The notes under the pieces are model-generated. The model did no database searches. It was not told the origin of the DNA and was given only the letters and a program-made list of their open reading frames with translations. 64,000 nt of DNA from Polyangiaceae bacterium (lineage in GTDB: Bacteria; Myxococcota_A; Polyangia; Polyangiales; Polyangiaceae), in NCBI GenBank assembly GCA_020848455.1, contig JADLAB010000070.1:27137-91136 (forward strand). Reading direction: 5' to 3'. The translations under genes were made by a program, and so were the position numbers. Shown piece after piece: positions 11,047-20,678 of the stretch; positions within the stretch are counted from its first letter, which is position 1, and each line of letters begins with the position of its first letter.

Positions 11047-11505
11047 CTAGACCGGGGGCGTGCGCGTGGACGGGTCGACGGTCACGTCCGTGTCGACGGT
11101 CATCCTGCCCGTGGCGTCGATGGTGACGGGGAAGTGCTCGAGGGGGGTCTCGGCCGGGCCGCCGGTCACCCTGCCGTTCGCGTCGAAGGTGCTGTCGTGG
11201 CAGCCGCAGGTGAGCTTCGTGTCGGTCACCGTGCCCGTCTCCCCGATGTCGCAGCACGCGTGGCTGCAGATGAGCGACATCGCGTAGACGCCGTTGGCGT
11301 CGCGCCCGATGCACAGGGGCTGCCCCGACACGACGGTGAGCGAGCCGACGGTCAGCACCTTGGAGTTGCCGGCCGGGATCTGACCCGAGATCCCGCACTC
11401 GCCGCTCTTCGAGCAGCCCGCGATGGCGCCGGTCGAGGCGATCGCGCCGCCCGCGGCGAGCACGTGCAGGAAATGGCGGCGGGTCGTTTCGGGCGTGTCA
11501 CTCAT
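11047..11505 (-). CDS. Rieske [2Fe-2S] protein, Tat-exported, probable lipoprotein
   Basis: A 152-aa protein. Thr-Arg-Arg-His-Phe-Leu at residues 8-13 is a Tat signal, and Ala-Ile-Ala-Gly-Cys at 27-31 is a lipobox. The Rieske ligands are Cys80-x-His82 and Cys100-x-x-His103, with Cys85 and Cys102 placed for the usual disulfide. It should carry a [2Fe-2S] cluster folded in the cytoplasm, then be exported and tethered. A GGAGG site precedes the ATG. It is a small solitary Rieske domain, not a cytochrome bc1 subunit by context; its redox partner is unknown. It sits 75 bp downstream of the efflux operon on the same strand. Confidence 0.9.
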   Translation of the reverse strand: MSDTPETTRRHFLHVLAAGGAIASTGAIAGCSKSGECGISGQIPAGNSKVLTVGSLTVVSGQPLCIGRDANGVYAMSLICSHACCDIGETGTVTDTKLTCGCHDSTFDANGRVTGGPAETPLEHFPVTIDATGRMTVDTDVTVDPSTRTPPV

Positions 11506-11580
11506 GCAAAATCCTCCGGGGCGCGCTGCGCGCTGGCGTTACGCAAGGGCATGATACCGCAGCGGGCGCGCGCGTGCCGG

Positions 11581-12782
11581 TCACTCTTGCCGCAGGGCCT
11601 CGACCGGATCGAGGCGCGACGCGCGGCGCGCCGGTCCCACGCCGAACACGATGCCGATGAGCACGGACACCGTGAGGGCGAGCGCCACCGAGTACACCGG
11701 CACCACCGTGGCCCAGCCGCCCAGCTTGGCGATGAGCGAGGCGGCGAGGTAGCCGAGCCCGATGCCGAGCAGGCCGCCCGCGACCGACACGACGACGGCC
11801 TCGACCAGGAACTGCAAGAGCACGTCGCGCCGGCGGGCACCGACCGCCATGCGCACGCCGATCTCGCGCGTCCGCTCGCGCACCGACACGAGCATGATGT
11901 TCATGATGCCGATGCCGCCCACGAGCAGCGACACGGCCGCGACGCTGCCGAGCAGCATCGTGAAGGTGCCGGTCACGGCGCTCATGGTCTCGAGCATCTG
12001 GGCCTGCGAGCGCACGTCGAAGTCGTTGTCCTGGTCGCTGCGCAGCCGGTGACGCAGCCGCAGGAGCTGCTCGATCTGCCCCTGGATCCCGGCGGTCTGC
12101 CCCTCGTCCTCGAGCGACAGGCTGAGCGCCGAGAGGTTGTCCTTGCCGGTCAGGACCCCCTGCAGGGTCCCGAGCGGCACGAACAGCTGGTCGTCGGCGG
12201 ACGTGCCGCCGGTCGTGCCCTTCTCGGCGAGCACGCCGACGACCCGAAAGGCGATGCCGCGGAGCTGGATGCGGGCGCCGAGCCGCCGGCCCTCCGGGAA
12301 GAGCTGCTGGGCCACGTTCGCGCCGAGGATCACGACGCGCGCGCGCTGCGTGTCGTCGAGATCGCTCACGCCGAGGCCCTGGGCGATGTCGAGCGCGCGC
12401 ACCTCGAAGTAGCTCGAGGTCACGCCGACGACCGAGGCGTTCAGGTTGACCGTGAGGTAGCGCACCTGCACGTTCGTGCTCGCCTCCGGGGCGACCGCCC
12501 GGATGCCGGCGATCGCGGCGAGCGCGGTCGCGTCCGAGCGCTTCAGCGTCTCGACCCGGCCGCTCGTGCGCACGCCGCCGCTGCGCGCGTCGCCGGGCCG
12601 CACCGTGAGCAGGTTCGACCCGAGCGAGCGGATGCGGTCGGTGACGCTCGCCGAGGCGCCCTCGCCGACGGCGAGGACGGCGACGACCGCCGCCACGCCG
12701 ATGACCATGCCGAGCGCCGTCAGCGCCGTGCGCATGCGGTTGCTCGCAAGCGAGCGCCACGCGCTCCGGGCCGTCTCGCGGA

Positions 12783-12789
<7 letters not shown>
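11581..12789 (-). CDS. MacB-like ABC transporter permease (FtsX family)
   Basis: A 402-aa permease with the MacB layout: one N-terminal membrane helix (residues 22-45), a large periplasmic domain of about 220 residues, then three C-terminal helices in an FtsX domain with the Arg-Glu-Arg-Thr-Arg-Glu-Ile-Gly-Val-Arg motif near residue 308. The start is GTG and overlaps the stop of the ATPase gene by seven bases. With the ATPase, adaptor and TolC encoded just upstream it should form a tripartite mechanotransmission exporter. The substrate (macrolide, peptide or lipoprotein) cannot be told from sequence. Confidence 0.9.
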
Positions 12790-13589
<800 letters not shown>

Positions 13590-13590
13590 G

Positions 13591-14835
13591 TCAGAGTCTC
13601 CCGCCGCCGCGGGGAGCGCCCCCGCCGGGCACCCCCATGGGCATGCCGCCGCCCTGGGTCGTCCGGGCCGGCGAGGCGGTCGGCGCCACGATGAGGACGG
13701 TGTCGCCCTCCTCGAGCCCCTCGAGCACGACGATCTGCGTGCCGTCGGTCGCGCCCGTCTTGATCCTGCGCTGCTCGCCGCTCGGCAGGGTCACGAGTCG
13801 CGCCGGCCCGCGGCTCTGGATCGCGAGCAGCGGCACCAGCACGACGCCCGTGTGGCGCGCCGTGACGATCTGCACGTCCGCGCTCATGCCCGAGCGGAGC
13901 AGGGCCGCGTCCTTGTCGGTGATGACGATCTCGACGTCGAAGGTGACGACGTTCGACACCGTCTTGCCGAGCGGGCTGACGCGCGCCACCTTGCCTTCGA
14001 AGCTGCGCTCCGGGTACGCGTCGACACGGATGAACACCTCGAAGCCCACCGAGACGCGGCTGATCTGCGCCTGATCGATCTGGCCGATGACGCGCAGATC
14101 GGAGAGATCCGCCACCGTCATGAGGGTCGTGCCGCCGCTCACGTTGGTCAGGGCCGAGGACACCATCGAGCCGACGACCGTCTGGACCGCGAGCACCGTG
14201 CCGCTCATGGGCGCGAAGATCGAGGTGTAGGTGAGCTGCCGCTCGGCGTCGGCGACGTTGAGCTTCGCCGACTCGAGCTGGGTCATGAGCGACGCCACCT
14301 GAGCGCGCTTCTGGCGCAGGGTGGTGGCCCCGACCGCGGCCGTGAAGTTCGTGTTGCGGTCGGCCTCGGCCGACACGAGCCCGAGCCCGAGCCCGCGGTT
14401 GCTCACGGCCTGGTTCGCCTGGGCCTGCTTCAGGTCGAGGTCGGCGGCGCTCACCCCGGCGTAGGCCGCCTCGAGATCGGCCTGCAGCTTGCGGAGCTGG
14501 ATGCGCGCGACGTCGAGGTCGCGCTGCGCGTCGGCCGGATCGATCTTGGCGAGCAGCTCGCCGGCCTCCACGGTCCGGCCCTCCTCGGTGAGGATCTCGA
14601 CGACCTGACCGCCGGCGCGCGACTTCACGTCGACCTGCACGTGCGGCTGGATGGTGCCCGACGCCGAGGCCATCTCGACGAGGTCGCCGCGCGAGACGGT
14701 CACGGGCTGACCGGTCGCCTGGGCGCTCGTCTTCTTGATCACCTTGGTCCAGAGGAAGTAGCCCCCGACGCCGAGCCCGCCGAGCACGACGACGAGCACG
14801 AGCAGCCTGAGCCAGAGCTTCTTCTTCGACTTCAT
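13591..14835 (-). CDS. MacA-like periplasmic adaptor (membrane fusion protein)
   Basis: A 414-aa adaptor. A Lys-rich N-terminus and one membrane anchor (residues 7-28) are followed by a biotinyl-lipoyl hairpin domain, a coiled-coil region (about residues 100-210) and beta-barrel domains. A Gly/Pro/Arg-rich tail ends the protein. It should link the MacB-like permease complex to TolC. Its ATG overlaps the tolC-like stop by four bases (ATGA). Confidence 0.9.
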   Translation of the reverse strand: MKSKKKLWLRLLVLVVVLGGLGVGGYFLWTKVIKKTSAQATGQPVTVSRGDLVEMASASGTIQPHVQVDVKSRAGGQVVEILTEEGRTVEAGELLAKIDPADAQRDLDVARIQLRKLQADLEAAYAGVSAADLDLKQAQANQAVSNRGLGLGLVSAEADRNTNFTAAVGATTLRQKRAQVASLMTQLESAKLNVADAERQLTYTSIFAPMSGTVLAVQTVVGSMVSSALTNVSGGTTLMTVADLSDLRVIGQIDQAQISRVSVGFEVFIRVDAYPERSFEGKVARVSPLGKTVSNVVTFDVEIVITDKDAALLRSGMSADVQIVTARHTGVVLVPLLAIQSRGPARLVTLPSGEQRRIKTGATDGTQIVVLEGLEEGDTVLIVAPTASPARTTQGGGMPMGVPGGGAPRGGGRL

Positions 14836-16376
14836 GGCGCGTTCTCGTCCTCGAAGTACGCCTCATAGCGCGCGCGGAGCCGCCCCGTCTGGTGCTCGAG
14901 GGCGAGGTTGGCGAGCGCGCGGTCGACCAGGGCGCGCAGCTCCCGCAGCGCCGCCTCGCGCTCGGTCTGCTGCGCCTTGACGAGGTCGTTCGGGGTGTTC
15001 TTGCCGAGCGCGTAGCGCTGGCGCTCGGCCTCGGCGAGCGCGCCCGCCACGCGCGCCGTCTCGGCCGCGAGCCCGGCCTGCTCGCGCGCCGAGCTCGACT
15101 CCACCTCGCCGGTGGCGATCTCGGCCTCGAGCGCGTCGACGCGCGCGTCGTAGCGCGCCTGGGCGCTCTCGAGCGCCGCGGCGGCGCGCGCGTGGGCCGC
15201 CGCCTCCCGGCTGCCGCCGAGCGGCAGCTCGAGCTCGAGGCCGAGCGTGCCGGCGAAGGCGGGCCGGTAGTCCGGCAACTTGAGCCCGGGCAAGGAGTCG
15301 TCGTTCCACAGCCCCGACATGGCAAAGGTGGCCGTGAGATCGAGCCGCGGCGCGTCCGAGGCGGCGGCGCTCGCGAGCCCGATGCGCGCCGCCTCGACCT
15401 GCGCGGCGAGGGCGGCGAGCTCGCTCGAGCGCGCGCGCGCGTCGTCGAGCAGCCTCGGCAAGGGGGGCGGGTCGGCGGACTCGGGTGGCGGCGTGACGGC
15501 GTCGAGCGTGCGCGCCGCCACGGCGCCGAGGGCCAGCTGTCGGCCGAGGGCGATGGCGCGGGCGGCGCGCGTGGCGCGCGCGTTCGACAGGCTCTGGCGC
15601 CCGGTGGCGAGCTGCGTCGCGAAGGACAGGACGTCGACCGGCGCCTCGGTCCCGAGCTCCTTCTGGCGCAGCTCGGCCTCGTCGTACTGGCGCTGCGCCA
15701 CGGCGAGCGCCTGCTCCTCGACGGAGACCGCCTCTTCGGCGTACCAGAGCTCGTAGTAGGCGGTGAGCACGGCGAGCAGGAGCTCGCTCTCGGCCTGCTC
15801 GCGCGCGCGCTCCGCCTGCGTGAGCCCCACCTCCGCGTCGCGCAGCGGCGCGAGCACAGCGTCCGTCCCGGCGCCGCGCAGCAGCGGCTGGCGCGCGTTC
15901 AGGTAGAGCTGGCCGTCCACCGACGGCCCGACCGAGGTCGCCTCGGCGCCGCTCGGCGTGGTCGTGCTGTTGCGCCACACGACGCCGGTCGCGAGCCCCG
16001 CCTCGAGCGCCGTGCCGATGTCGGTCGTGTAGCGGATGCCCGCCTCGCCGTCGGTGCCTTCCTCGGAGCTGCGCGCGACGGCGTCCGAGCCGCCGGAGAG
16101 CCTCTCGGTGTAGTGGCCGTTCACGCCGGCAAAGAAGACCGGCCGCCGGGCCCCGAGCTCGCCCTCGAGCGAGGCGCGCGCCCCGGCGAGGTCCGCGCGC
16201 GCGCCGCGCAGGGTCGGGTTGCCCCCTGCGGCGCGGCGCACCGCTTCGTCGGCGGTGAGGGGCTGGGCCCGGGCGGCGCGGACCGGCAGGGTGAGGCCGC
16301 CGAGCGCGACGAGCGCCGTGAGCGCGGCGCGTGCGGCCAGCGTGCGAGCACGGGACACGCGTGTCTGCTCGACCAT
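14832..16376 (-). CDS. TolC-family outer-membrane efflux protein
   Basis: A 514-aa outer membrane channel protein. A signal peptide ends at Ala-Arg-Ala-Gln near residue 37. Two homologous halves follow, rich in long Ala/Arg/Glu helices with Thr-Ala-Asp-Glu-Ala-Val at the start, as in the OEP domain pairs of TolC. It is the first gene of the efflux operon and is divergent from the two-component system, which probably controls it. Confidence 0.9.
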   Translation of the reverse strand: MVEQTRVSRARTLAARAALTALVALGGLTLPVRAARAQPLTADEAVRRAAGGNPTLRGARADLAGARASLEGELGARRPVFFAGVNGHYTERLSGGSDAVARSSEEGTDGEAGIRYTTDIGTALEAGLATGVVWRNSTTTPSGAEATSVGPSVDGQLYLNARQPLLRGAGTDAVLAPLRDAEVGLTQAERAREQAESELLLAVLTAYYELWYAEEAVSVEEQALAVAQRQYDEAELRQKELGTEAPVDVLSFATQLATGRQSLSNARATRAARAIALGRQLALGAVAARTLDAVTPPPESADPPPLPRLLDDARARSSELAALAAQVEAARIGLASAAASDAPRLDLTATFAMSGLWNDDSLPGLKLPDYRPAFAGTLGLELELPLGGSREAAAHARAAAALESAQARYDARVDALEAEIATGEVESSSAREQAGLAAETARVAGALAEAERQRYALGKNTPNDLVKAQQTEREAALRELRALVDRALANLALEHQTGRLRARYEAYFEDENAP

Positions 16377-16536
16377 GCCCCCGAATGTAGTGACCCGCGT
16401 GCCGGCGTGGCCGCGGAATTTCGTAAGGCAATGTGAGACGCGCCGCGCGGCTCCTTACCTTTCTTCACGTTCGCGGCGTCTTGACCAAACTTCACGTCGG
16501 CCGGGCCCGCGTGGGCGCTACATTGTCGAGCGAGCC
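16377..16536. promoter_or_regulatory. Divergent promoter region between efflux operon and two-component system
   Basis: This 160-bp region separates two divergent operons and must hold both promoters. It contains an inverted repeat GTAAGG (16423-16428) / CCTTAC (16453-16458) and a direct repeat CTTCACGT (16463-16470 and 16490-16497, 27 bp apart). Direct or inverted hexamers of this kind are plausible sites for the adjacent OmpR-family regulator. I cannot assign -10/-35 boxes securely. Confidence 0.45.
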
Positions 16537-17244
16537 GTGTCCGAGCCGAGCCTCCCCCGCATCCTCGTCGTCGACGACGACACCGAGCTCTGCGATCTCC
16601 TGAGCGACTACCTCGGGCAGGAGGGCTACGCCGTCGCGTGCGTGCACAGCGGCCCGGCGGGGCTCGAGCGCGCGCTCGCCGAGCCGTTCGCGCTCGTCGT
16701 GCTCGACGTGATGCTGCCGGGCTCGAGCGGCTTCGAGGTGCTGCGCAAGCTGCGCCAGACCTCGCGTGTGCCGGTCGTGATGCTGACGGCGCGCGGCGAG
16801 GACGTCGACCGCATCGTGGGGCTCGAGATGGGCGCGGACGACTACCTGCCGAAGCCCTTCAACCCGCGCGAGCTCGTGGCCCGCATCCGCGCCATCCAGC
16901 GGCGCACCGAGCGGCGCGACCCCGGGCCGGGCGCCAACGAGACGCTCACCGTCGGCGACGTGGAGCTCGAGCTCGGCGCGCGCCTGGTGCGGCGCGGTGG
17001 CGCGGAGCTCACCCTCACGACGGCGGAGTTCACCCTGCTCGGCGCGCTCTTGCGGGCGGCGGGACGGGTCGTCGGCCGCGAGGAGCTCTCCGACACCGTG
17101 CTCGGGCGACACTTCTCGGCGTACGACCGCAGCATCGACGTGCACGTCTCGAACCTGCGCAAGAAGCTCGGCCCGGGCCCGCGCGGGCACGACCGCATCA
17201 AGACGGTGCGCGGCGTCGGCTACGTCTACGCGCTCGAGTCCTGA
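16537..17244 (+). CDS. OmpR-family response regulator
   Basis: A 235-aa regulator. The receiver domain has the acidic pocket at Asp13-Asp15, phospho-acceptor Asp57 in LDVMLPG and the conserved Lys in Leu-Pro-Lys-Pro-Phe near residue 107. The C-terminal winged helix (residues 135-232) ends with Lys-Thr-Val-Arg-Gly-Val-Gly-Tyr. The GTG at 16537 begins eight residues before the receiver strand; the frame stays open upstream without a better start. The histidine kinase gene starts eight bases after the stop, and the efflux operon is divergent, so efflux control is likely. The pair resembles CpxR/CpxA. Confidence 0.92.
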   Translation: MSEPSLPRILVVDDDTELCDLLSDYLGQEGYAVACVHSGPAGLERALAEPFALVVLDVMLPGSSGFEVLRKLRQTSRVPVVMLTARGEDVDRIVGLEMGADDYLPKPFNPRELVARIRAIQRRTERRDPGPGANETLTVGDVELELGARLVRRGGAELTLTTAEFTLLGALLRAAGRVVGREELSDTVLGRHFSAYDRSIDVHVSNLRKKLGPGPRGHDRIKTVRGVGYVYALES

Positions 17245-17252
17245 GGCCCCGC

Positions 17253-18659
17253 GTGCGAAGCCTGTTCCTGCGCATCTTCCTGTCCTTCTGGGCGGCCATG
17301 ACGCTCATCGGCGCCGCCTTCGCGCTCATCTACGCCCTGTCGTTTCCGAGCATCCGCGGCGATCGGCGCCTGCGGCTCGCCACCGATTCGCTGCGCCTGC
17401 ACGGCGCCGAGCTCGTCCTGTGCCGTGCCGCCGGCGACCTGCCGGCCTGCGACCGCGAGCTCGGCCGCGTCGCCGAGGCTACCGGCCTGCGCGTCCACCT
17501 CTTCGCGGGCGCCGAGCCCGTGCTGTCGCAGGGGCCCACCCCGGCCGCGGCCGCCGCCCTCGTCGCGCGGCTCGCCGACGCGCCCGGTCGCGGCGAGGAC
17601 GGCGAGGCGCGCGCGAGCTCCGACGAGGAGTACTTGCTCGCGGTGGCGCTCGGCGAGCCGGGGCCGGGGCGCATCGTCGCCCTCGCGCAGCTGCCGCGCG
17701 CGCGCGTGTGGCTGCGCTACCTCGACCTCGACACGCTGCCGCTGCGCGTGGCCGTCCTGTTCCTCGTCTCGGGCCTCGCCTCGTACCTCATCGCGCGCTA
17801 CCTCACGCGGCCGCTGCGCACCCTGCGCAGCGCGACCCAGCGCATCGCGGGCGGCGACTTCGCGGTGCGCGTGTCGCCCGAGCTCGGCCGCGGCGATCGC
17901 GAGGTGGCCGCCCTGGCGCGCGACTTCGACCGCATGGCCGAGCACGTCGAGGAGCAGCTCGCCGCGCGCCAGCAGCTGCTGCGCGACGTGTCGCACGAGC
18001 TGCGCTCGCCGCTCGCGCGCCTGCGCGTGGCCCTCGAGCTCGCGCGCCAGCGCAGCGGCCCGGACGCGGGCCGGGCGCTCGACCGCATCGAGCGCGAGGC
18101 CGAGCGGCTCACCGACCTCATCGGGCAGATGCTGGCGGTCACCCGCCTCGAGGCCGAGGTGACGCCCGGCGAGCGCCACGAGGTCGACGTCTCGGCCCTG
18201 CTGGCCGAGGTGGTGCGCGACGCCGACTTCGAGGCGCGCTCCACCGGCCGCCGTGTCGAGCTCGGCCGGAACGACCCCGCGACGCTCGCGGGCAACGAGG
18301 AGGTGCTGCGGCGCGCCATCGAGAACGTGCTCCGCAACGCCGTGCGCTTCACCGCCGAGCGCACGGCCGTCGAGGTCGCGCTCGTGCGCGCGGACGGCGA
18401 GCTCGAGCTCCGGGTGCGCGATCACGGGCCGGGCGTGCCCGCGGCCGAGCTCGAGGAGATCTTCCGGCCCTTCTACCGGGTCGGTGCCGACCGGGACCGG
18501 CGCACCGGTGGCGTCGGCATCGGCCTCGCCATCACCGAGCGGGCCGTGACGGTGCACGGCGGCAAGCTCCGCGCCGACAACGCCCCCGGCGGCGGGCTGC
18601 TCGTGACCTTCCGGTTCCCGCTGCAGGCCGCGGCCCCCGGCGCGCCCGGGGCCGCGTGA
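17253..18659 (+). CDS. Sensor histidine kinase (CpxA-like)
   Basis: A 468-aa membrane kinase. One transmembrane helix (residues 7-30), a periplasmic sensor of about 130 residues with a Cys pair, a second helix (about 168-188), HAMP, then HisKA with His248 in Val-Ser-His-Glu-Leu-Arg-Ser-Pro-Leu. The ATP-binding domain shows the N box (Asn-Val-Leu-Arg-Asn-Ala), Asp-His-Gly-Pro-Gly (G1) and Gly-Ile-Gly-Leu (G2). The GTG start at 17253 gives the membrane anchor directly. It should phosphorylate the regulator encoded just upstream. Confidence 0.92.
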   Translation: MRSLFLRIFLSFWAAMTLIGAAFALIYALSFPSIRGDRRLRLATDSLRLHGAELVLCRAAGDLPACDRELGRVAEATGLRVHLFAGAEPVLSQGPTPAAAAALVARLADAPGRGEDGEARASSDEEYLLAVALGEPGPGRIVALAQLPRARVWLRYLDLDTLPLRVAVLFLVSGLASYLIARYLTRPLRTLRSATQRIAGGDFAVRVSPELGRGDREVAALARDFDRMAEHVEEQLAARQQLLRDVSHELRSPLARLRVALELARQRSGPDAGRALDRIEREAERLTDLIGQMLAVTRLEAEVTPGERHEVDVSALLAEVVRDADFEARSTGRRVELGRNDPATLAGNEEVLRRAIENVLRNAVRFTAERTAVEVALVRADGELELRVRDHGPGVPAAELEEIFRPFYRVGADRDRRTGGVGIGLAITERAVTVHGGKLRADNAPGGGLLVTFRFPLQAAAPGAPGAA

Positions 18660-18675
18660 GCGCGGTCGCGCGCGC

Positions 18676-19215
18676 TCAGCGGCGCAGCGAGCGCACGACG
18701 AAGGGTGCGCTCACGCCCATGCTGAAGCGCGCCGCGATCTCGAGCGCGCGCCGGATGCGTCGCGGGGCCGGGCCGCGCCCGAGCGCCGCGAGCGCCCCGA
18801 GCGCGAACTCGGCCCCGCTGCCGACGGAGTCGTAGCCGTCCGCCATCTCGCCCACCTGGAAGTCGCTGTCGACCGAGTAGAGGTGGCCGCGGTAGCCGAC
18901 GAGGAACTGCCCGCCTTGCTCGCTGTTGGACTCGATCTTCGCGAAGCCGCGCTCCTTCAGCAGCAGGCGCGTGGCCTCGATGAAGTGGTTGACCATGAAC
19001 GCCATGTCGCTCTGCTCGGGCGCCTGCGGAGCCACGGTGAGCTGGTGCTCGAGCAGCTGCCCCATGCGGAAGCTCGTCGTGTAGCCGATGAGGAAGGGGC
19101 CGCGCCGGAACACCTTGCCGACGCGGGTCTCGCGCCGGCGCCACCCGGACACCGCAGCGGAGTCGACCCCGACGTACACCGTGCCCCTCTCGACCAATCC
19201 GACGACGCAGGTCAT
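18676..19215 (-). CDS. Proteasome/HslV-like Ntn-hydrolase
   Basis: A 179-aa protein that starts Met-Thr-Cys-Val-Val-Gly. After removal of Met1 the new N-terminal residue is Thr1, and Asp17 (in Gly-Val-Asp-Ser-Ala) and Lys33 (in Val-Gly-Lys-Val-Phe) fall exactly at the catalytic positions of proteasome beta subunits and HslV. Length and a Gly-Ser-Gly near residue 130 also fit. It should be an N-terminal-nucleophile threonine peptidase. No HslU, Mpa or other ATPase lies nearby and it is not a classical HslV sequence, so assembly and partner are unknown. It is divergent from the glycerate kinase gene. Confidence 0.75.
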   Translation of the reverse strand: MTCVVGLVERGTVYVGVDSAAVSGWRRRETRVGKVFRRGPFLIGYTTSFRMGQLLEHQLTVAPQAPEQSDMAFMVNHFIEATRLLLKERGFAKIESNSEQGGQFLVGYRGHLYSVDSDFQVGEMADGYDSVGSGAEFALGALAALGRGPAPRRIRRALEIAARFSMGVSAPFVVRSLRR

Positions 19216-19242
19216 GGACTCCCTCTACACCGGCAGTCCTCG

Positions 19243-19346
19243 GTTATCAGTCATCAGTTGTCAGTCATCAGTTTTCAGCCCAGCACGGCCCTTCGGGCCG
19301 ATCCCAGCGCGGCGCGTCTCTGGACTGAAAACTGAAAACTGATAAC
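19243..19346. repeat. AT-rich imperfect palindrome with GC-rich core
   Basis: The left arm has repeated TCAGTCATCAGTT/TTCAG units beginning with GTTATCAG (19243-19250). The right arm (ACTGAAAACTGAAAACTG...) ends in CTGATAAC (19339-19346), the inverse complement. The core carries the small hairpin GGCCC-TTC-GGGCC. The AT-rich arms stand out sharply from the surrounding sequence. Similar TCAGT/TTTTCAGT-type repeats occur in intergenic regions of diverse bacteria. Here the element lies between two divergent start codons, so it can affect their promoters. Confidence 0.7.
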
Positions 19347-19355
19347 TCCAACCGG

Positions 19356-20666
19356 ATGACTGCTCCGCCCGTCCGCGAGCTCGTTCTCGGCGCGTATCGC
19401 GCGGCGCTCGCGGCGCTCGAGCCGCGCGGCCTCGCGACGCGCGCACTCGCCGGGAACGCGGCGCTCGCGCGGGCGCCCGCGCGGAGCGTGCTCTTGCTCG
19501 GCGCCGGCAAGGCCGCGGCGACGCTCGCCGCCGGGGCGTGCGACGCTCTCGGCTCCGCCCTCGGCGGTGGCTTCGTGGTGGTCAAGGACGGGCACGCCGG
19601 CGCCACGCCGGCGCCGGGCGTCGTCGTCGCCGAGGCGTCGCATCCGGTGCCCGACGCGCGCTCGCTCGCCGCCGGCCGGGAGCTCCTGGCGCGCGCGGCG
19701 GCGCCGGGGGCCGGCATCGAGCGCATCGTCGCGCTGTGGTCCGGGGGCGCATCGGCCCTGGCCGTCGCGCCTGCTCCCGGGCTCGGTCTCGCGGACAAGG
19801 CCGCCGCGCTCGCCGCGCTCGCCGCCGCCGGCACGCCCATCGGCGACCTCAACCGGGTGCGCAAGCACCTGTCCGCCCTGAAGGGCGGGCGCCTCGGCGT
19901 CGCGGCGGCGGTTCCGGTCGAGGCGCTCGTCTTGTCCGACGTCGTCGGGGACGATCTCGCCACCATCGGCAGTGGCCCGTGGAGCCCCGACCCGTCGAGC
20001 TTCGCCGACGCGCTCGCCGTGGTCGCGCGTGCCGGCGTTGCCGTCCCGGCCGCCGCGCGACGCGTGCTCGAGCGCGGCGCGCGCGGCGAGCTCGACGAGA
20101 CCCCGAAGCCCGGCGACCGGCGCCTCGCGCACGTCGCCGTCGAGCTCCTGGCCGGACCGGACGACGCGGGGCGTGCCCTCGCGCGCGCGCTCGAGGCCTC
20201 GGGCGTCGCGACCGAGATCGAGCTCCGCGCCTCTCCGGACGTCGCCGACCTCGCGAGCCGGCTCGCCCGCGCCGCGCGCGAGCTCGCGGCGGGCGGCACC
20301 GCGCGCGCGCTCGTCGTCTCGGGCGAGCCGACCCTGCGCCTGCCCGCGCGCACCGGACGCGGCGGGCGCGCGCAGCACACGGCGCTCCTCGTCGCGAGCC
20401 AGCTCGTGGGGCTCGCCACCGACGGATCCCGCGGGCTCGCCGTCCTCTGCGTCGGCACGGACGGGACCGACGGCCCGACGCCGGACGCGGGCGGGCTCGT
20501 CGACGGCGCGACCGCGGCCCGCGCGTGCGCGCGCGGCGTCGACGTCGGTCGGGCGCTCGAGGCGTTCGACGCCGGGCCGGCCCTCGCTGCCGCGGGCGAC
20601 CTCGTGACGACCGGCCCGACGGGCACGAACCTCGCGGACCTCTACGCCGTCGTGGCGTTGCCGTAG
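19356..20666 (+). CDS. Glycerate 2-kinase (MOFRL family)
   Basis: A 436-aa protein of the class found in bacteria with the serine or Entner-Doudoroff-like pathways. The N-terminal DUF4147 domain has Gly-Ala-Gly-Lys-Ala near residue 49, Ser-Gly-Gly-(Ala/Gly)-Ser-Ala near residue 130 and Asn-Lys/Arg-Val-Arg-Lys-His-Leu-Ser near residue 168. The C-terminal MOFRL domain has Gly-Thr-Asp-Gly-Thr-Asp-Gly-Pro-Thr near residue 368. It should phosphorylate D-glycerate to 2-phosphoglycerate with ATP. It stands alone; no other glycerate pathway genes are next to it. Confidence 0.9.
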   Translation: MTAPPVRELVLGAYRAALAALEPRGLATRALAGNAALARAPARSVLLLGAGKAAATLAAGACDALGSALGGGFVVVKDGHAGATPAPGVVVAEASHPVPDARSLAAGRELLARAAAPGAGIERIVALWSGGASALAVAPAPGLGLADKAAALAALAAAGTPIGDLNRVRKHLSALKGGRLGVAAAVPVEALVLSDVVGDDLATIGSGPWSPDPSSFADALAVVARAGVAVPAAARRVLERGARGELDETPKPGDRRLAHVAVELLAGPDDAGRALARALEASGVATEIELRASPDVADLASRLARAARELAAGGTARALVVSGEPTLRLPARTGRGGRAQHTALLVASQLVGLATDGSRGLAVLCVGTDGTDGPTPDAGGLVDGATAARACARGVDVGRALEAFDAGPALAAAGDLVTTGPTGTNLADLYAVVALP

Positions 20667-20678
20667 GAGTCGCCGGCC

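Noticed and set aside
19268..20626. 452-aa minus-strand frame
   Set aside because: Antisense to the glycerate kinase, Ala/Arg/Ser-rich shadow reading into the palindromic repeat.
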